A DNA stretch of 64,000 bases, taken from assembly GCF_014839805.1 (NCBI RefSeq), contig NC_051120.1, positions 6,634,001 to 6,698,000 of the forward strand, in the 5' to 3' direction. Of the stretch, positions 22,357 through 34,217 are shown in pieces. The notes under the pieces were generated by a model. It saw only the letters and a list, made by a program, of their open reading frames with translations, was not told where the DNA came from and ran no database searches. Position 1 is the first letter of the stretch; each line of letters begins with the position of its first letter. The DNA is from Manduca sexta (taxonomy: Eukaryota > Arthropoda > Insecta > Lepidoptera > Sphingidae). Both the position numbers and the translations under genes were made by a program.

Positions 22357-23189
22357 AAAAATCAGATATAAAATTCAAATAAGTATAACCCACGGAAGCA
22401 AATTCCTGAGATAAAAATAGCTTATTGCAAGACACGTTCCATCAGTGGGTCAAATTTCATCCAAATCAAGATTTTCTTCCTAGTGTCATCATTCTCCTGC
22501 CGTTAGGTTGCTCTATACTACATCAAGCCACGCCATTTTTAGTTCGGCGCAACATTTCAAAATATGCTGCAGAAATTATTTACTTAGCTTTGTTATACGA
22601 CCAATTGCCTTTTTATACTTACCTATTAAAAAAATAAATATAATAATAATACAAAAAACAAATATTGCCTTCCGGAATGGCCATTGAGCACAGTCCACAA
22701 TGCATATAAGTTGCAGATAAATCAAAGGGGGTGATATTTTTAGAATAATTTAATCACAAATTACCTGAAGCGATCCTTTTTTAATGTACATACCTAATTC
22801 CGGTATAAGGGATTACGCAGAACACAGAAACCTTTATTTGTCTTATTATTAAATACACTTTTACAGTGCCTACGAGACTAATAATAGCAATGTGGATAAT
22901 ATATACTTATATAAAGTACCCTATACCTAAGGAGTATTTAGTAAATTATGTTGATGACTCTGTTAAAGAAATGAAAAACTTTTATTTTTCAGGGATTTTT
23001 TTAATTCTACGATTCCAATTATGAGGGATTACACGGCAAATTGCAGAATTAAACCAAATTCATCAAACGCAATTCACAGATGTAAAAATAATATCGAACC
23101 AAACTGGTAGGTACTCATATGGGTAGATATTATGTTTACCCACGTTTCTAGAACTTACTAGTGAATTCGCTAGTTATCAGTGGGGAAGC

Positions 23190-23345
23190 GTGAAATTTTC
23201 CAAAAAGGAACCCGATACAGAATATAAGTACTAATAATGTTCACAAATGCGGTCTGCAAAACCGTCTAATGATAATTAGATTTTTCATAAACTATGAAAT
23301 GGAAGCCGGCAGAAATCGGGTTAAGTATATGGACACTGCCATTGC
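23190..23345 (+). repeat. Dispersed repeat family D, copy 2
   Basis: TTTTCCAAAAAGGAACCCGA, then ATATAAGTACTAATAATG, GCGGTCTGCAAAACCGTC, GGAAGCCGGCAGAAATCGGG and TATATGGACACTGCC match copies at 5507-5670 and 34865-35010. Confidence 0.6.
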
Positions 23346-24126
23346 TAGCTATATTTTTTTCAATTAGCGTCAATACATAAGTAGGTGGGTATAAGTGGTG
23401 TAACGTTCAGCAGTTCTAGATATTTCCATCACTTATACGATTTTCATTATTTTTACCCATCCATCTATGGTTCTTTACGATCTAGTTAGCGACCCGCGAA
23501 CGTCGTCAAGAAGACTAACAACTTTTAATTAAGATTATATGGAGAAAATCTTGACAGCGTGGTCATGAGTGTCCTTCTTCGTTATGACCCAGTTAAAAAG
23601 GAGAAGGACTTAGTCGCGTGCTCCTATCTTTATCCGTCTACAACCCGAAAGTCGGTTATCCCAAACGAAGGTTGGATAAAGGTAGACGTAGCGTTAGTCA
23701 TACGGACTTTACCATGAAAGCAGAACCTCTGCCGTAATAAAGCTGTAATGGCGATGTTATAAATAAATAATTGTATATGAAATTATATTAACCATCGTAC
23801 GCAAATACTGGTAGCTCGACCTACCATAACCATGTCATATGAAATCGCCCCACGTTTCTCCAGAAGACTATCTTAAATGCCCTCTTAAACTGTGCATCCC
23901 GCCTCCAACTTTGTAGCAAATTACATTACTAATTGGTATGTACAAGTACAGAAAATAAAAGGGAATTGATTATCGGATGTTGTTTACAAGTGTCGACCCC
24001 TGAGCGAATGATAAAACTACCCGCTGTTGTTTGCTCTGCAGTAGTCGGGACTTGGACTGCGAGCGGAACGTGCGTGCTCTCGCCGGCAAACGCGATTTAT
24101 TTTTATGTGCCCGGCATTTTTTCAAA

Positions 24127-27100
24127 ATGGAGTTGAACTTTATCACAACCTTAATTAAACACGATGTGAATCACAATGTTAAACAGTGTTTTAAATCGAA
24201 AAAATCATTTGGTAAGTCTACCTTTACATTTTATTTATAAGGTTTTACTTTTAGGGAATATTTATTTTAATTTCTTCGATTTATATTAAAATTATTATGT
24301 CATAAATTATTATAGTCTTTGTAAATCTAGAGATCCTTGACCCTTCTGGAAAATACCATAAGTCTATTGTAACTTATCCGAAAACCGCACCATCTATCAC
24401 CATCATACTAATGTGACAGCCTTTTGTTGGCCTATTGCTCTGTCGTAGATGATGATTTATGTACATAAATTTAAAACTACATTAATTTTAAAATATTTTC
24501 TAGAAAGTTCCGAGTAGTTCACAATGCGTCTTAACGGTAGTGGACGCATTGAACGCAGCGGTTTTAGGGCGGATTACATAGTATATTAGAAAACAAAGCT
24601 GTAACCTGGTTATGAAACCGGTTTTAAGTAGATAATTGAATCTGGAATCTTCTAACGTTTACAGGATTATTGATGAGTTAATATGGTTTTATCCCTGTTA
24701 GGGGACAAAATGAAGTAGTACGTACCTTCCTATTCTAAATATATTAAGCTTCCCAAAATGTTAAGAAAACTGTGTACTTAGTCGCTCATTACTAAGTATT
24801 ACTGTGTATCGCTCCTTCGTCCGCTAGAAGAAATCAAAGTGGTTAAATACCTAAGGATAATTTTACGATTGAATTTTAGCTTGAGCACGTTGTCATTTAA
24901 AGAATTTGTGTTGAAGACTATAAATGCACTTGACATTGCTTTAGAAGTACCTCTCTTTAATTTTTTGACGAATTCTTTTCATAACAATGGTATTAAAGCG
25001 ACACTTAAGGTCATTAACCCTAATTGTTTAGAAACAACAAACAGACACATTATTAGCTATTAGATATATTATGTAGGTAGGTACGTAAATAATATACGGA
25101 TTCAATATAAAAAATCCATGTTGAAAAAAAATTAGTAAAAATTCTGTTATAAAGATCAATTAACATCTTCCATAAAAATATTAAATTACTTAAGTATATT
25201 TTCCGAGCTCACTATGTTCAGAGAATTTTTTAAGAACATAGTAAGTTAAATACTTGCCTAGGTCCCTAATGAATTTCCATCATATAAAAATATGAAGTAG
25301 GTCCGTAAAATTGAATTGTTTGTATACATTTTGAGTAAGTATTTAAAATGGGTTAGCAATAACAAATTATCCTAGGATTTATTTTCCTACGTACCTAGAT
25401 GGTAACAAATTTTGTCCGATAGGAAAAAAATTAGGTACGATTTGCTACGAAAATGCTATTCGGGGTATAAATACGCACTAGTTCAAACAATATCATTAAT
25501 TCATATTGGACTACAGTTTCGGCGTCATCAAACAACAAACACTGATATGTTGTTGACAGCAAATGTGTGCATAAGTTCAACCAGCGTAGGTACTTACCTA
25601 CTGCGTGTAAAATAGCAACAAATCTACGAATACACGCAAATAAAGTTTAATGAACCCCAGAATTTGTGTTTACCGACTAGTATGCGCTTTATCAACGTCA
25701 AATTTGCGTTAATTGTAATTTAATTTGTAAATAACGTCGATTGGTAATACGTGACTTATCACACGCATAAGGTTGGGCTCCGTTCGCCGGGTATTCAACG
25801 AAACAGAAACCTGTTTGATGAAGGGTCTGTCACGTCAAATGGGCCCGTGCTTAGAATAATATGAGACTACACTTATAGAAATCGTTACGTTGCTTACACC
25901 AATGGGCATAGTATTATAAATAAAAATAAATTTAACAGTGTATATATTGATACTCCACAGTTAACTTCATTGTGGCTCTAGAGTTGTGCTAGAGGAATGT
26001 TTAAACTTTAAAATAATTTAAACCTTCACAAATGAATACGTACAGAAAATGTTTAGTTTCTCTAATGTAAAGACTACGTTTATAATCTTTTAGTAAAAAA
26101 TTGACAAAGGTATTGCTCCAACCGACAGGTCGACGCAGGTAGTAGTTTGTCATGTCTGAAATACTTTAACGATGGACAAAATTAATATAAACCGTACGTA
26201 TTCCTAGTAGTATTCGATAATAAAATGTTCCTACTCCTTGAAACTGCTTAAAATATCTGAATTAGTATGTAAATCGATGGAGGGGATATTTAAAAAAATC
26301 TTTAGTTTGTTTCAATAATATTTTTAATATTTTATTTTATTGTAGTTTGCAGAAAAGAAGAAGTAATGGCGATTAAGAGCAAGTTTCCCACAAAAATACC
26401 AGTAAGTCAGATATCTTATTACTTATATTTAATTAGTACACTAATTACAAGTTAATAAGTAAACTATTATTGATTAGATGCATTACATTGTTCACAGTTA
26501 ATAGTTGAGAGATATCACAAAGAAAGAAATTTACCAACGTTGGATAAATCAAAATTCTTAGTTCCCGAAGACATCACAATGTCGCAGTTTTTAGTCATCA
26601 TAAGAAACAGAATAAGAATCAAGCCGAATCAAGTAAGTGCAACATATGAATAAGTGTTAAACTATAGTTTTATCTGTAATATTATTGCATAACAAAACAA
26701 TAAGCATTTATAATAATTAATGCTAATTGAATGATAATGGAACAGTGATTTTGTTGCTGTTTATTGGTTAATGCACTGCTAAATAGAGCGCCGATTTGTC
26801 TGCCCAAGCTTTCTAAGACGTGATCCGGTTCGAAGGACCTTTATCACGATAAAATTTCGGCTTATAATTAAGAAGTTCAATTCAAGTCTTGTGTCTCAGG
26901 GTGACTAGCGCAATGGAATGTCACGCAGTAATTTATAATTCAAAGTTCTGCATTGTGTTGCCACTGTATATGAGTGGCCGTATCGCTTACCATCAGGGTT
27001 TAAGTACTCTTCTCGTCATTCAACTGCAAAATTAAACAAAAGAAAATTAAATCAATTTAATTAGGTACGTTTTCCATTATTCAAATATGCTCGTTTGTAT

Positions 27101-28621
27101 TTGAATGGACATTTATTTTTGTGTCCCAGGCGCTGTATTTAATAATCAACAATAGATCGATGCTGAGCATGAGTCTCACAATGGCGCAAGCATACGAACA
27201 TTATGGTGACGAAGATGGATTCCTATATATAACTTACGCCTCGCAAGAAGTATTCGGGTATAAAGATGGTAAGATTGGGTACCTTTTATAATTGTTCCAT
27301 TTCGTTTTAAGTTTGAAAGGACATCTGATAGTTATTAAATATTGACATTAATAAAAATAAGGTAATATAGATATGCATTTTATATCTAATCAGTTCACCT
27401 ACTGTAACAATAGATAATATGTAAACAGTAACAATATTTGATAGGAAATTTATCAGTCTGCAAAGTTTAATCGGACTTGGGGAAAGTGATTAATTAACTC
27501 TTGGTCTCTCGTGAATCGCCGGCGAGCCAAGACAGCTACATGACATTTGCGTGTGTCACGGGATTATAACCTTATATACTACATATATACTACATAATAA
27601 GGTTATTTTTCCGTCACACGCGTAGCTGTCAATGTTTGCCGGCAAACATTCAGCTACCTCACGGGTTAAAGTATAAACAGCCTTAATTTAATTATGTAAA
27701 TTAAATATTATGGATATTGGTAAGCATTGATTGGTGGATACGTTGCGTTCTTTAAATATTGATAGATCAATTTACAAGATAAAAACTGGAATCATTTTAT
27801 TTTTACATTGGATATACTTTCGACGTCTATTTTGCGTAAAATACGCGTGTTATAAACAAATATTATAGAATTGTGTATTATTTCAGAAATGAAAGCGAAA
27901 CCAAATCAAGAAGTTGAAGCCATTAGACACAGATTCCCAAATAAAGTACCGGTGAGTGGCATGAGCATACTTACATTACCATATTTTTGTGTGAAAGTGA
28001 TTAACAAATATTTGTTTGTTGTAGTTATACGTTCAAAGATATGTGAGGGAGCGCGAGGTGCCAGCTTTAGGAAGAACGAAATTCCTCGTGCCACAAGAAC
28101 TAACGATGTCCCAGTTTCTTTACATCATCAGAGCAAAAATGAAATTGCGCGAATCCCAGGTACGTTTCATTTATCATTAAAGAAGTATTCCTGTCAATGA
28201 GCAGCTAATTCTTAAATACATAAGTAAACAATATTATATTGAAAATTCTAATAAATAGCTTGGTAGTAAGGCCGGTAACGCTGTCTTTTGGGGCATGTTT
28301 TCGTTAATTTGATAACCGTCTACCTGATATAAACAAATTTTGCGAAACAGGTTTTGGATACACTAATCGCAATATTACTCCTCGTCTGTTTTGAATAACA
28401 AAATTTGTCAGGTACCACGACCGGTATTGTTACCTAACAAAAGGTGGATTTTATTATAGCAGTGAATAATAGAAGGTTTTGGTTCGCAGGCTTTGTACCT
28501 GTTAGTGAATGACAAAGTATTGGCGAGTAACAGTATGACAATGGCGCAGGCGTACGAACAGTTCCGGGCCGAAGACGGGTACCTTCACATCACGTATGCA
28601 GCGCAACAAGTCTTCGGATGA
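24127..28621 (+). CDS. Tandem LC3/Atg8 protein: two Atg8 domains in one reading frame
   Basis: Seven exons (24127-24211, 26346-26401, 26498-26632, 27130-27268, 27887-27951, 28025-28159, 28490-28621) join in phase to 248 codons plus stop. Atg8 proteins are ubiquitin-like and are conjugated to phosphatidylethanolamine through a C-terminal Gly during autophagy. Domain 1 (about 22-135) is LC3-type: FKSKKSF, KSKFPTKIPLIVERYHKE, LPTLDKSKFLVP, DEDGFLYITYASQEVFG. Domain 2 (about 139-248) has AIRHRFPNKVPLYVQRYVRE, VPALGRTKFLVP, EDGYLHITYAAQQVFG and then the stop. LIR-pocket Lys and Leu (K66/L68 and K179/L181) are kept in both. Domain 2 lacks the first helix (FKSKKSF). Exons 2-3 and 5-6 are homologous, with identical 135-nt exons 3 and 6. 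Residue 135 is an internal Phe-Gly. Alternative: two genes with separate transcripts; exon 4 has its own phase-matched donor, which favours fusion. Confidence 0.85.
24212..26345 (+). other. Intron 1 of the tandem LC3 gene
   Basis: About 2.1 kb of AT-rich sequence between the N-terminal exon (residues 1-28) and exon 2. I see no further coding exon and no clear repeat. Confidence 0.6.
26895..27030 (-). repeat. Dispersed repeat family C, copy 2 (inverted)
   Basis: GTGTCTCAGGGTGACTAGCG, CAATGGAATGTCACGCAGTA, AATTCAAAGTTCTGCATTGT and CGTATCGCTTACCATCAGGG are the reverse complement order of the copy at 5111-5251. It is in intron 3 of the tandem LC3 gene. Confidence 0.65.
27505..27660. mobile_element. 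Foldback element in the intron joining the two LC3 units
   Basis: Left arm GACAGCTACATGACATTTGC, GTGTGTCACGGGATTATAAC and CTTAT pairs with right arm ATAAGGTTATTTTTCCGTCA, CACGCGTAGCTGTC. Immediately right is a perfect 20-bp palindrome (AATGTTTGCC + GGCAAACATT, 27631-27650), itself flanked by GTAGCTG and CAGCTAC. This nested inverted-repeat structure without coding potential is typical of a MITE. Confidence 0.6.
28266..28438. mobile_element. Possible MITE in intron 6 of the tandem LC3 gene
   Basis: An internal inverted repeat pairs ACAAATTTTG (about 28335) with CAAAATTTGT (about 28400); outside it CCTGATAT faces TCAGG. The outer ends AAGGCCGGTAACG and GACCGGTATTGTTACC are partly complementary. 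No copy elsewhere in the window was seen. Confidence 0.35.
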
Positions 28622-31600
28622 ACGCCTTAATGTAAGCCATTTTTATGATTTTTTTCGATCATAGAATATTACCTACCTGTTTAAGGCATAGTAGAACCAT
28701 ACCAGTGTACAATAAAGTTTTACTAATACTAAATGCAAACAGATATAGTAATATTGAATTCTAATAAACAAATGTTTTGGATGCGATTAGATTTGTACCA
28801 TAAAACAAGAATTATTATAAACGTCTTGTTTGTCGGCCTCACTCTAACTATTGCGTTTAGATTCAATTATATATAATAATTATGTAATAGTGAGCTTTCG
28901 TACATCTATTATATTAATTTAGCCACTTCATGTCATGAGGCCAGTATATTAGATCTGATAATGTGCTTACCTAATATTGCAACAAAGTTGCCTCTGTAAG
29001 ATAATATGGGTAAGAAAAACATCACTACAGTGGACGTACTTTATAATTATGCGTTTAATGATAAAACTGCAATAAATTAACGCAATGAACATAATATTCA
29101 TTACTGCATATTTTCTTAGGGTAATACTCTGATAATTAACTTTATTGACGTAAAAACAACGAACATTTTTATCATACAATCAACAACTGCTTCAACTACG
29201 TCCACATAAATGATAAAATTCAGTTTCCGGAATAAAAGTTGCATAAACCTCAGATTTAAGTTATCATCAAGTTCAGAAACGGTAGATCTGGAATTCCCAA
29301 AATACATTTTGTTACGCCACACTGTAGTCTAATATACAAGGAAGTTTGGAACCAAGTAGCTCACCAAGTGTCCTAAATAATATTAGAAAAATGAGGTTAT
29401 TTATTTGTAACGCTTTCACGCCTTTACTACTCAAACTAGTGATCATGAAATTATGCTTATACGTTGTCAGGGGTACAGAAGTATATACGGTATCTTTAAT
29501 CCAGAAAAAAATACTGTTCCCGATGGATAGAGATTGATTGACAAAATCTACATGAACGCCATCATTTACTTACTGGCACGGCTCCCTTTGGGGCTGCAAC
29601 ATCCAGTTTGAAAAGCAATGCCGTAAATCATATAGACGAGGTATTTTCAACAGATACCTAAATTCTTCATAACACATTGAAAACTTAATAATACATAAAA
29701 CTCAAAATATAATGACCGTATTCAATTTGTAAATAGATAATGTTTGCTATGACTGGCTATCAAAATGATCCCAATCGTTACCTTCCGATCGATCAAGAAA
29801 TAAACCAGCCAGAACAGTTACAAGTTACAAGTTTACAGGTAACTTAGGTATAGGGATGGAAAGGCGGACTTAGGCAAAGGCATTCTCTACTAATCAATTT
29901 GGGGTGGTATATAAAGAAAGACATGTATATGCACGAAACTAATTAAACATATTATTGAGATTAATCCATCGGTTGTTATGTGTTTATTGATAGCAACTAG
30001 TGAAGTCTCCACGCTAGCAACAAAGTACGACCTGTTTACTTATTTAGCATACGTCTATATCGGAAATGGGGATGTTTCATAATCACAAGTGATAAGAATT
30101 CGGTGCTAGAGTTCCGTTCCGATAAAAGCGCATCAAACCCTCGGCTTGTTAGTTACGAGTATAATACAGTCTATGTAATACGATATGAACATCTAAATCT
30201 TGAAAGAAAATTACCTTTTTCAACACAAAACCTAACGATGATAGGTAAATAAAAGGTGAATGAAACACCAAAAAAGTCTAATCTGATATGTTGCTTAGAA
30301 AATAATTTGTTAATTTTATGATTATGTATCAGAGATAGAATTCGTTTTATTCATATTTGGCTTCGTTCATCTTTATCACAAAAAGTGTTCGGCGAGAAAG
30401 TGTAGATTCAACAAATATTAATATTCGAGTTAATTGACTGTAATAAAAATCAATTTCCTATTTCCGAATAATTTCCTCTTGACTTATTTACTTTAGTATG
30501 TATGGGTATCAATTTTTCTGCGCGTCAACACAAATAGTATTAAGGCGCAGAAGAATGTTCCATTGCAGTCAACTAAACTAATTATAGCACAGTTATTGGT
30601 ACATGTTTTTGCAGAATTTCTCGTATCTGACCAGGCCACGGTTGTTTCCATGGCCTGTATCAATAAAAATAATAAAATGTGTAACTGTGTCCGCGTATTT
30701 TTAAACCAGACAGGCGGACGACGATAATTATAATATCGGGCTGCAAAGATTGATTTGCCGTTACCTATATCGAATTACTTTTTATGTAATGGTGTATATT
30801 ATGTATCAGTTCAGGGTGAATGACCGGCAACTATCGGCTGTTGCTAACAGCGATAACAGATCTTGATGAAACATTGTTGAACGTCATGGGCGGCTGGCTT
30901 TAATACTTAGTTTGCAAATTTTTCCAAGTATTATCCATGCTATATCCATTAGTTTTTCAAATGCTTTTATTCAGAGTCTTAAGAACATTTTAAATTACAA
31001 ACTAAGAAACAAACATGTATACGAAAACAATGTTCAAGAAAAATTAGGCATCGACTACAAAAAAAAAATAGAGTTTATAAGTAGATATTGCAAGCGTTTA
31101 AAAAAAACTTATTCCCGTATATAAGGGTCAATTATTTTTTGGATTGTTGTTGGTTTTTATTTACCCTCTTTGGAAGTTTTTAACAATATTTGACGATTAG
31201 AACCAAATCACTTTTCGGACATTGCCAAATAAAAAAACTGCCTCGAATAACTTTCTAACCTTTCAAATATTTCAAAAACATGAAGGGAGAACAATGCCTT
31301 TTAATAGCTGCTATCTATCTATGTTTTGTTGAACACATATCGACCTTGTACTTTCTCTATACTTAGGTAAAACACTTCATATATATTGTTTATCAACCTT
31401 TGTTATTCGAGGACATAACAACCTGTATTATTCCATGCGCAAGGCATGTAAGGCACAATTATTTATGTCATCAAAGTTTATCGCGGGTCAACTAGGCGCA
31501 AACACCCAGAGGACTGTACTTGATAAAATTAATTTATATGCTTTCTAGTATTTCCTACATTTACCCCCCGGGGATTGACTAATAATATTCTTGTTCTATA

Positions 31601-32353
31601 TAAACACTAAGTTAATATTTTGTCTATATTTATGTCGAAACACGTATCATAATGAAAGAAGGTATGAAAGGAGGGAGATTTCTTCCTTATTATTATTTAC
31701 ACTTCTTCACTCGATCGTCTTCGAGGGTTCTGGTATTTATCATCGGGACTTTTAATTGGTACGATTTATTAAACCAACTCATAACTCGTAGTTATCAACT
31801 ATTAAGTAGGCACTTACTTAATGCGTACTTTACTTCTGGAAAGTCTCTCTCATATAGGAAATTTCCCCAGATTTTGTAATATTGTAAGAAAAATATTAAA
31901 AACCCATAATTCATAACCTAGGCAATTGGTTTTCTGTATGTTGTGATAAACCTATCTTAGCAGCAAACAAAAGATCCTAATTCTATTCCAGACAAACTAC
32001 AATAAAAAACTAATAAAGATGAAAATACGAATTCATAAAAAAATCTAGCTTAAATCTGTGCCCATAATTTACGAGCCGTTTATTCGAAACGGACCTACCT
32101 GTTCCCATGATGGTCATTGTGTGTTTTTGTCGCTCCCTAGCTGCGAACAAGAATACTTTTTATTGCATTCTAGCAGTTCTTATGAATGAGTTTACTGTGG
32201 GACCCTGTTCAGGTACATAATTGAAACGTTTCGCTTTTAAATGTAACGATATATGAATCAAGAACCTGTTTTGTGGCGTTAGCAGGTACATGCGATATTT
32301 TGGCAAAATATATTATTGATTTTTAGATTCTGTACTTACTGACTAACAACCTT

Positions 32354-32499
32354 TTTAATAAACGATCCCAATCCCAATCTCAATCTTCAAACCGATACTG
32401 AGAATAAACAAATCAAAATAACTAATTTGTATGCATGTCAAAAAAAGCTTTGTTCTGATTGGACCATTTATAAGAAGGCTCGAAAAAAACGATTGGGAA
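32354..32499 (-). mobile_element. MITE with imperfect terminal inverted repeats, GATCCC family
   Basis: The left end AATAAACGATCCCAATCCCA and right end AAACGATTGGGAACGTTTATT (ending just outside the core) are imperfect inverted repeats. The interior reads, in reverse complement, in the same order as the copy at 11956-12072 (GGTCCAATCAGAACAAAG, TTGACATGCATACAAATTAG, GTTTATTCTCAGTATCGG). Confidence 0.65.
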
Positions 32500-33023
32500 C
32501 GTTTATTAAAAATGGCGATGAGAGACCCCAGATATGCAGGATTCACCAGTAAACTTACCAGAATATATCTAACTTTAACTGTTCTCTATGTCTTTACCTC
32601 ATTTCTCTAATGTCCTAAAATATTAGCTAACGCAAGTCGTGACTACACTCAGACCTCTGAAGTCTATCGGGAAGAGAATAAACTAAGATAAGGAGATAAC
32701 CTGCGGTGGCGCTGTTGGACGCACGAGGGAATGGCCTTAGTCTACCGTAAGACAATAAGTCCGTAAGAAACCGCCCGTCCGAAATCCGTCCATCACTGTG
32801 AGGCGATCCATGATCCTCTTTTTCAACCATCAGTAGTGTACAGTTTTCAATCACCCAAGGCGACTCAATGAATTTGCTGCCACAAAGAACCAGGCGAAAA
32901 GCTATCCGGGCGCGCTCGGAAAACCCAACTATACTATGCTAATTTCGACCATGGATGTTTTGTTCTAAAATTGGCTTTTGATTTGCTATGAATTTTTAAT
33001 AAACAAAATTTTGCTTGTTACAG

Positions 33024-33083
33024 GTACGCCATCATGGTTTCAAATTCAATCCACATGTTCCTGGTGCCTACGGATATACCTAA
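33024..33083 (+). CDS. Possible isolated terminal exon (weak)
   Basis: A strong acceptor (TTTTGCTTGTTACAG) precedes an open 19-codon stretch reading VRHHGFKFNPHVPGAYGYT and then TAA. The composition looks coding, but I do not recognise it and found no upstream exon to join it to. It could be a chance ORF, a pseudogene fragment or the tail of an unrecognised gene. Confidence 0.15.
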   Translation, partial: VRHHGFKFNPHVPGAYGYT

Positions 33084-33689
33084 AGACTGATAGTATTTCG
33101 AATTTAATTGTGATAGGTATAGAATAGTTCTTATTATCGCGTCTATATTCTGTAAATGATAGTTATAGGTTATTTCATTAATTTCTCGCACAATTTTATT
33201 AAATGATTTAATATAATTTTTGATTATGTGCAGGATAATAGGCGTGGAATTCTAATGATCTCGATTTAATGGATTATAAATGATTACGTTTAGTCGTGTA
33301 AATAAATCTATGTACGTCGTATTATTAATTATTATGTTCCTAGTTATAAAGATCTGTTTATAAATTATGTTAAAGTATATAGTTGCATCGTTAATGTATC
33401 CAGATAATTTACATTCTAATATATTATTTTGTAAAAGTATATGTGTTTTCATTACCCTTAACTTAAGTACCTAAGTTGTTTCGAAGTGGCTCCGAGATCG
33501 GTTGCGTAACGTATGTCACCAATTAGCACTTATCCCTGAAGTTCAAGAGTAACATGTAAACAAGAACAATCCGAGGCTTTCTATATTTAAGTTATTTCTG
33601 TATATAATCTATATGAATAAAGACATTTAAAATCAAATACTTTCAAATTATTATTAATTATTAAATCCTTAAAAATCCAAATCAAATTT

Positions 33690-33824
33690 GAGGGTGTGTG
33701 AAGTCTTCCCATCCGCACTAGGCCAGCGTGGTGGACTAAGGCCTAAGTCCTCTCAGTAGTAGAGACCCGTGGCCAGCAGTGGGACGGTATATAATACAAG
33801 GCTGATATTATTATTATATTATTA
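33690..33824 (+). mobile_element. tRNA-derived SINE, family A, 3' half
   Basis: GAGGGTGTGTGAAGTCTTCC, CATCCGCACTAGGCCAGCGT, GGTGGACTAAGGCCTAAGTC, CAGCAGTGGGACGGTATATA and a tail of ATT repeats match the reverse complement of the full copies. The Pol III head is missing, as expected for a 5'-truncated insertion. Confidence 0.85.
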
Positions 33825-34070
33825 CTTTAAAATTATTTTAAGTGACCTACATTTTGGATGAAATTTCCGTAAAATACATAAACATAGTGCTCAAGTTTTA
33901 AAAATTAAAGCCTATTTCAGAATCGACTTTATCGTAAGAAAATAAAATTTTCAATCTATGCTCATCTACATATTGTATTGAAACGCCAAGCAGCGATGTG
34001 TAGTCACTGTTGTGTTCCACTTTGAAGAACATTGTAGCCAATGTAAATACTACTGGACATAATGATACTT

Positions 34071-34217
34071 AACATCTCACGTCTCAGGATGTCGAGCGCA
34101 GTGGAATACCAAACAATACTTTGTAATTCAAGGTGTTGGATGGTGTTTCTACTGTTTATGGGCGGTCATATCGCTTATCATCAGGCAAACGGCAAGCTCG
34201 TCTCGTCATTCAAAACA
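34071..34217 (-). repeat. Dispersed repeat family C, copy 3 (inverted)
   Basis: CTCAGGATGTCGAGCGCAGT, GGAATACCAAACAATACTTT, GTAATTCAAGGTGTTGGATG, CATATCGCTTATCATCAGGC and GGCAAGCTCGTCTCGTCATT are the reverse complement of the family C order, and this is the best preserved copy. Confidence 0.75.

Larger units (their letters stand above)
20306..24126. other. Intergenic region between HLCS and the tandem LC3 gene
   Basis: AT-rich and repeat-bearing: SINE-B 20665-20804, the palindrome at 21461, family H at 22245 and family D at 23190. An imperfect inverted repeat pairs CTATCTTTATCC (about 23624) with GGATAAAGGTAGA (about 23674). The only GC-rich part is 24030-24095, directly before the LC3 start codon, which is probably its promoter or 5'UTR. 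I see no other coding exon. Confidence 0.5.

Noticed and set aside
27130..27291. The two LC3 units read as two ordinary neighbouring genes
   Set aside because: It was considered first. The phase-matched extra donor after Asp138 and the absence of a complete first exon for the second unit make one fused gene more likely, although transcripts are needed to exclude it.
32627..32854. 75-codon minus-strand frame in the LC3-MED29 interval
   Set aside because: It is in a GC-richer block that looks like a repeat; no motif, no splice context, no start context.
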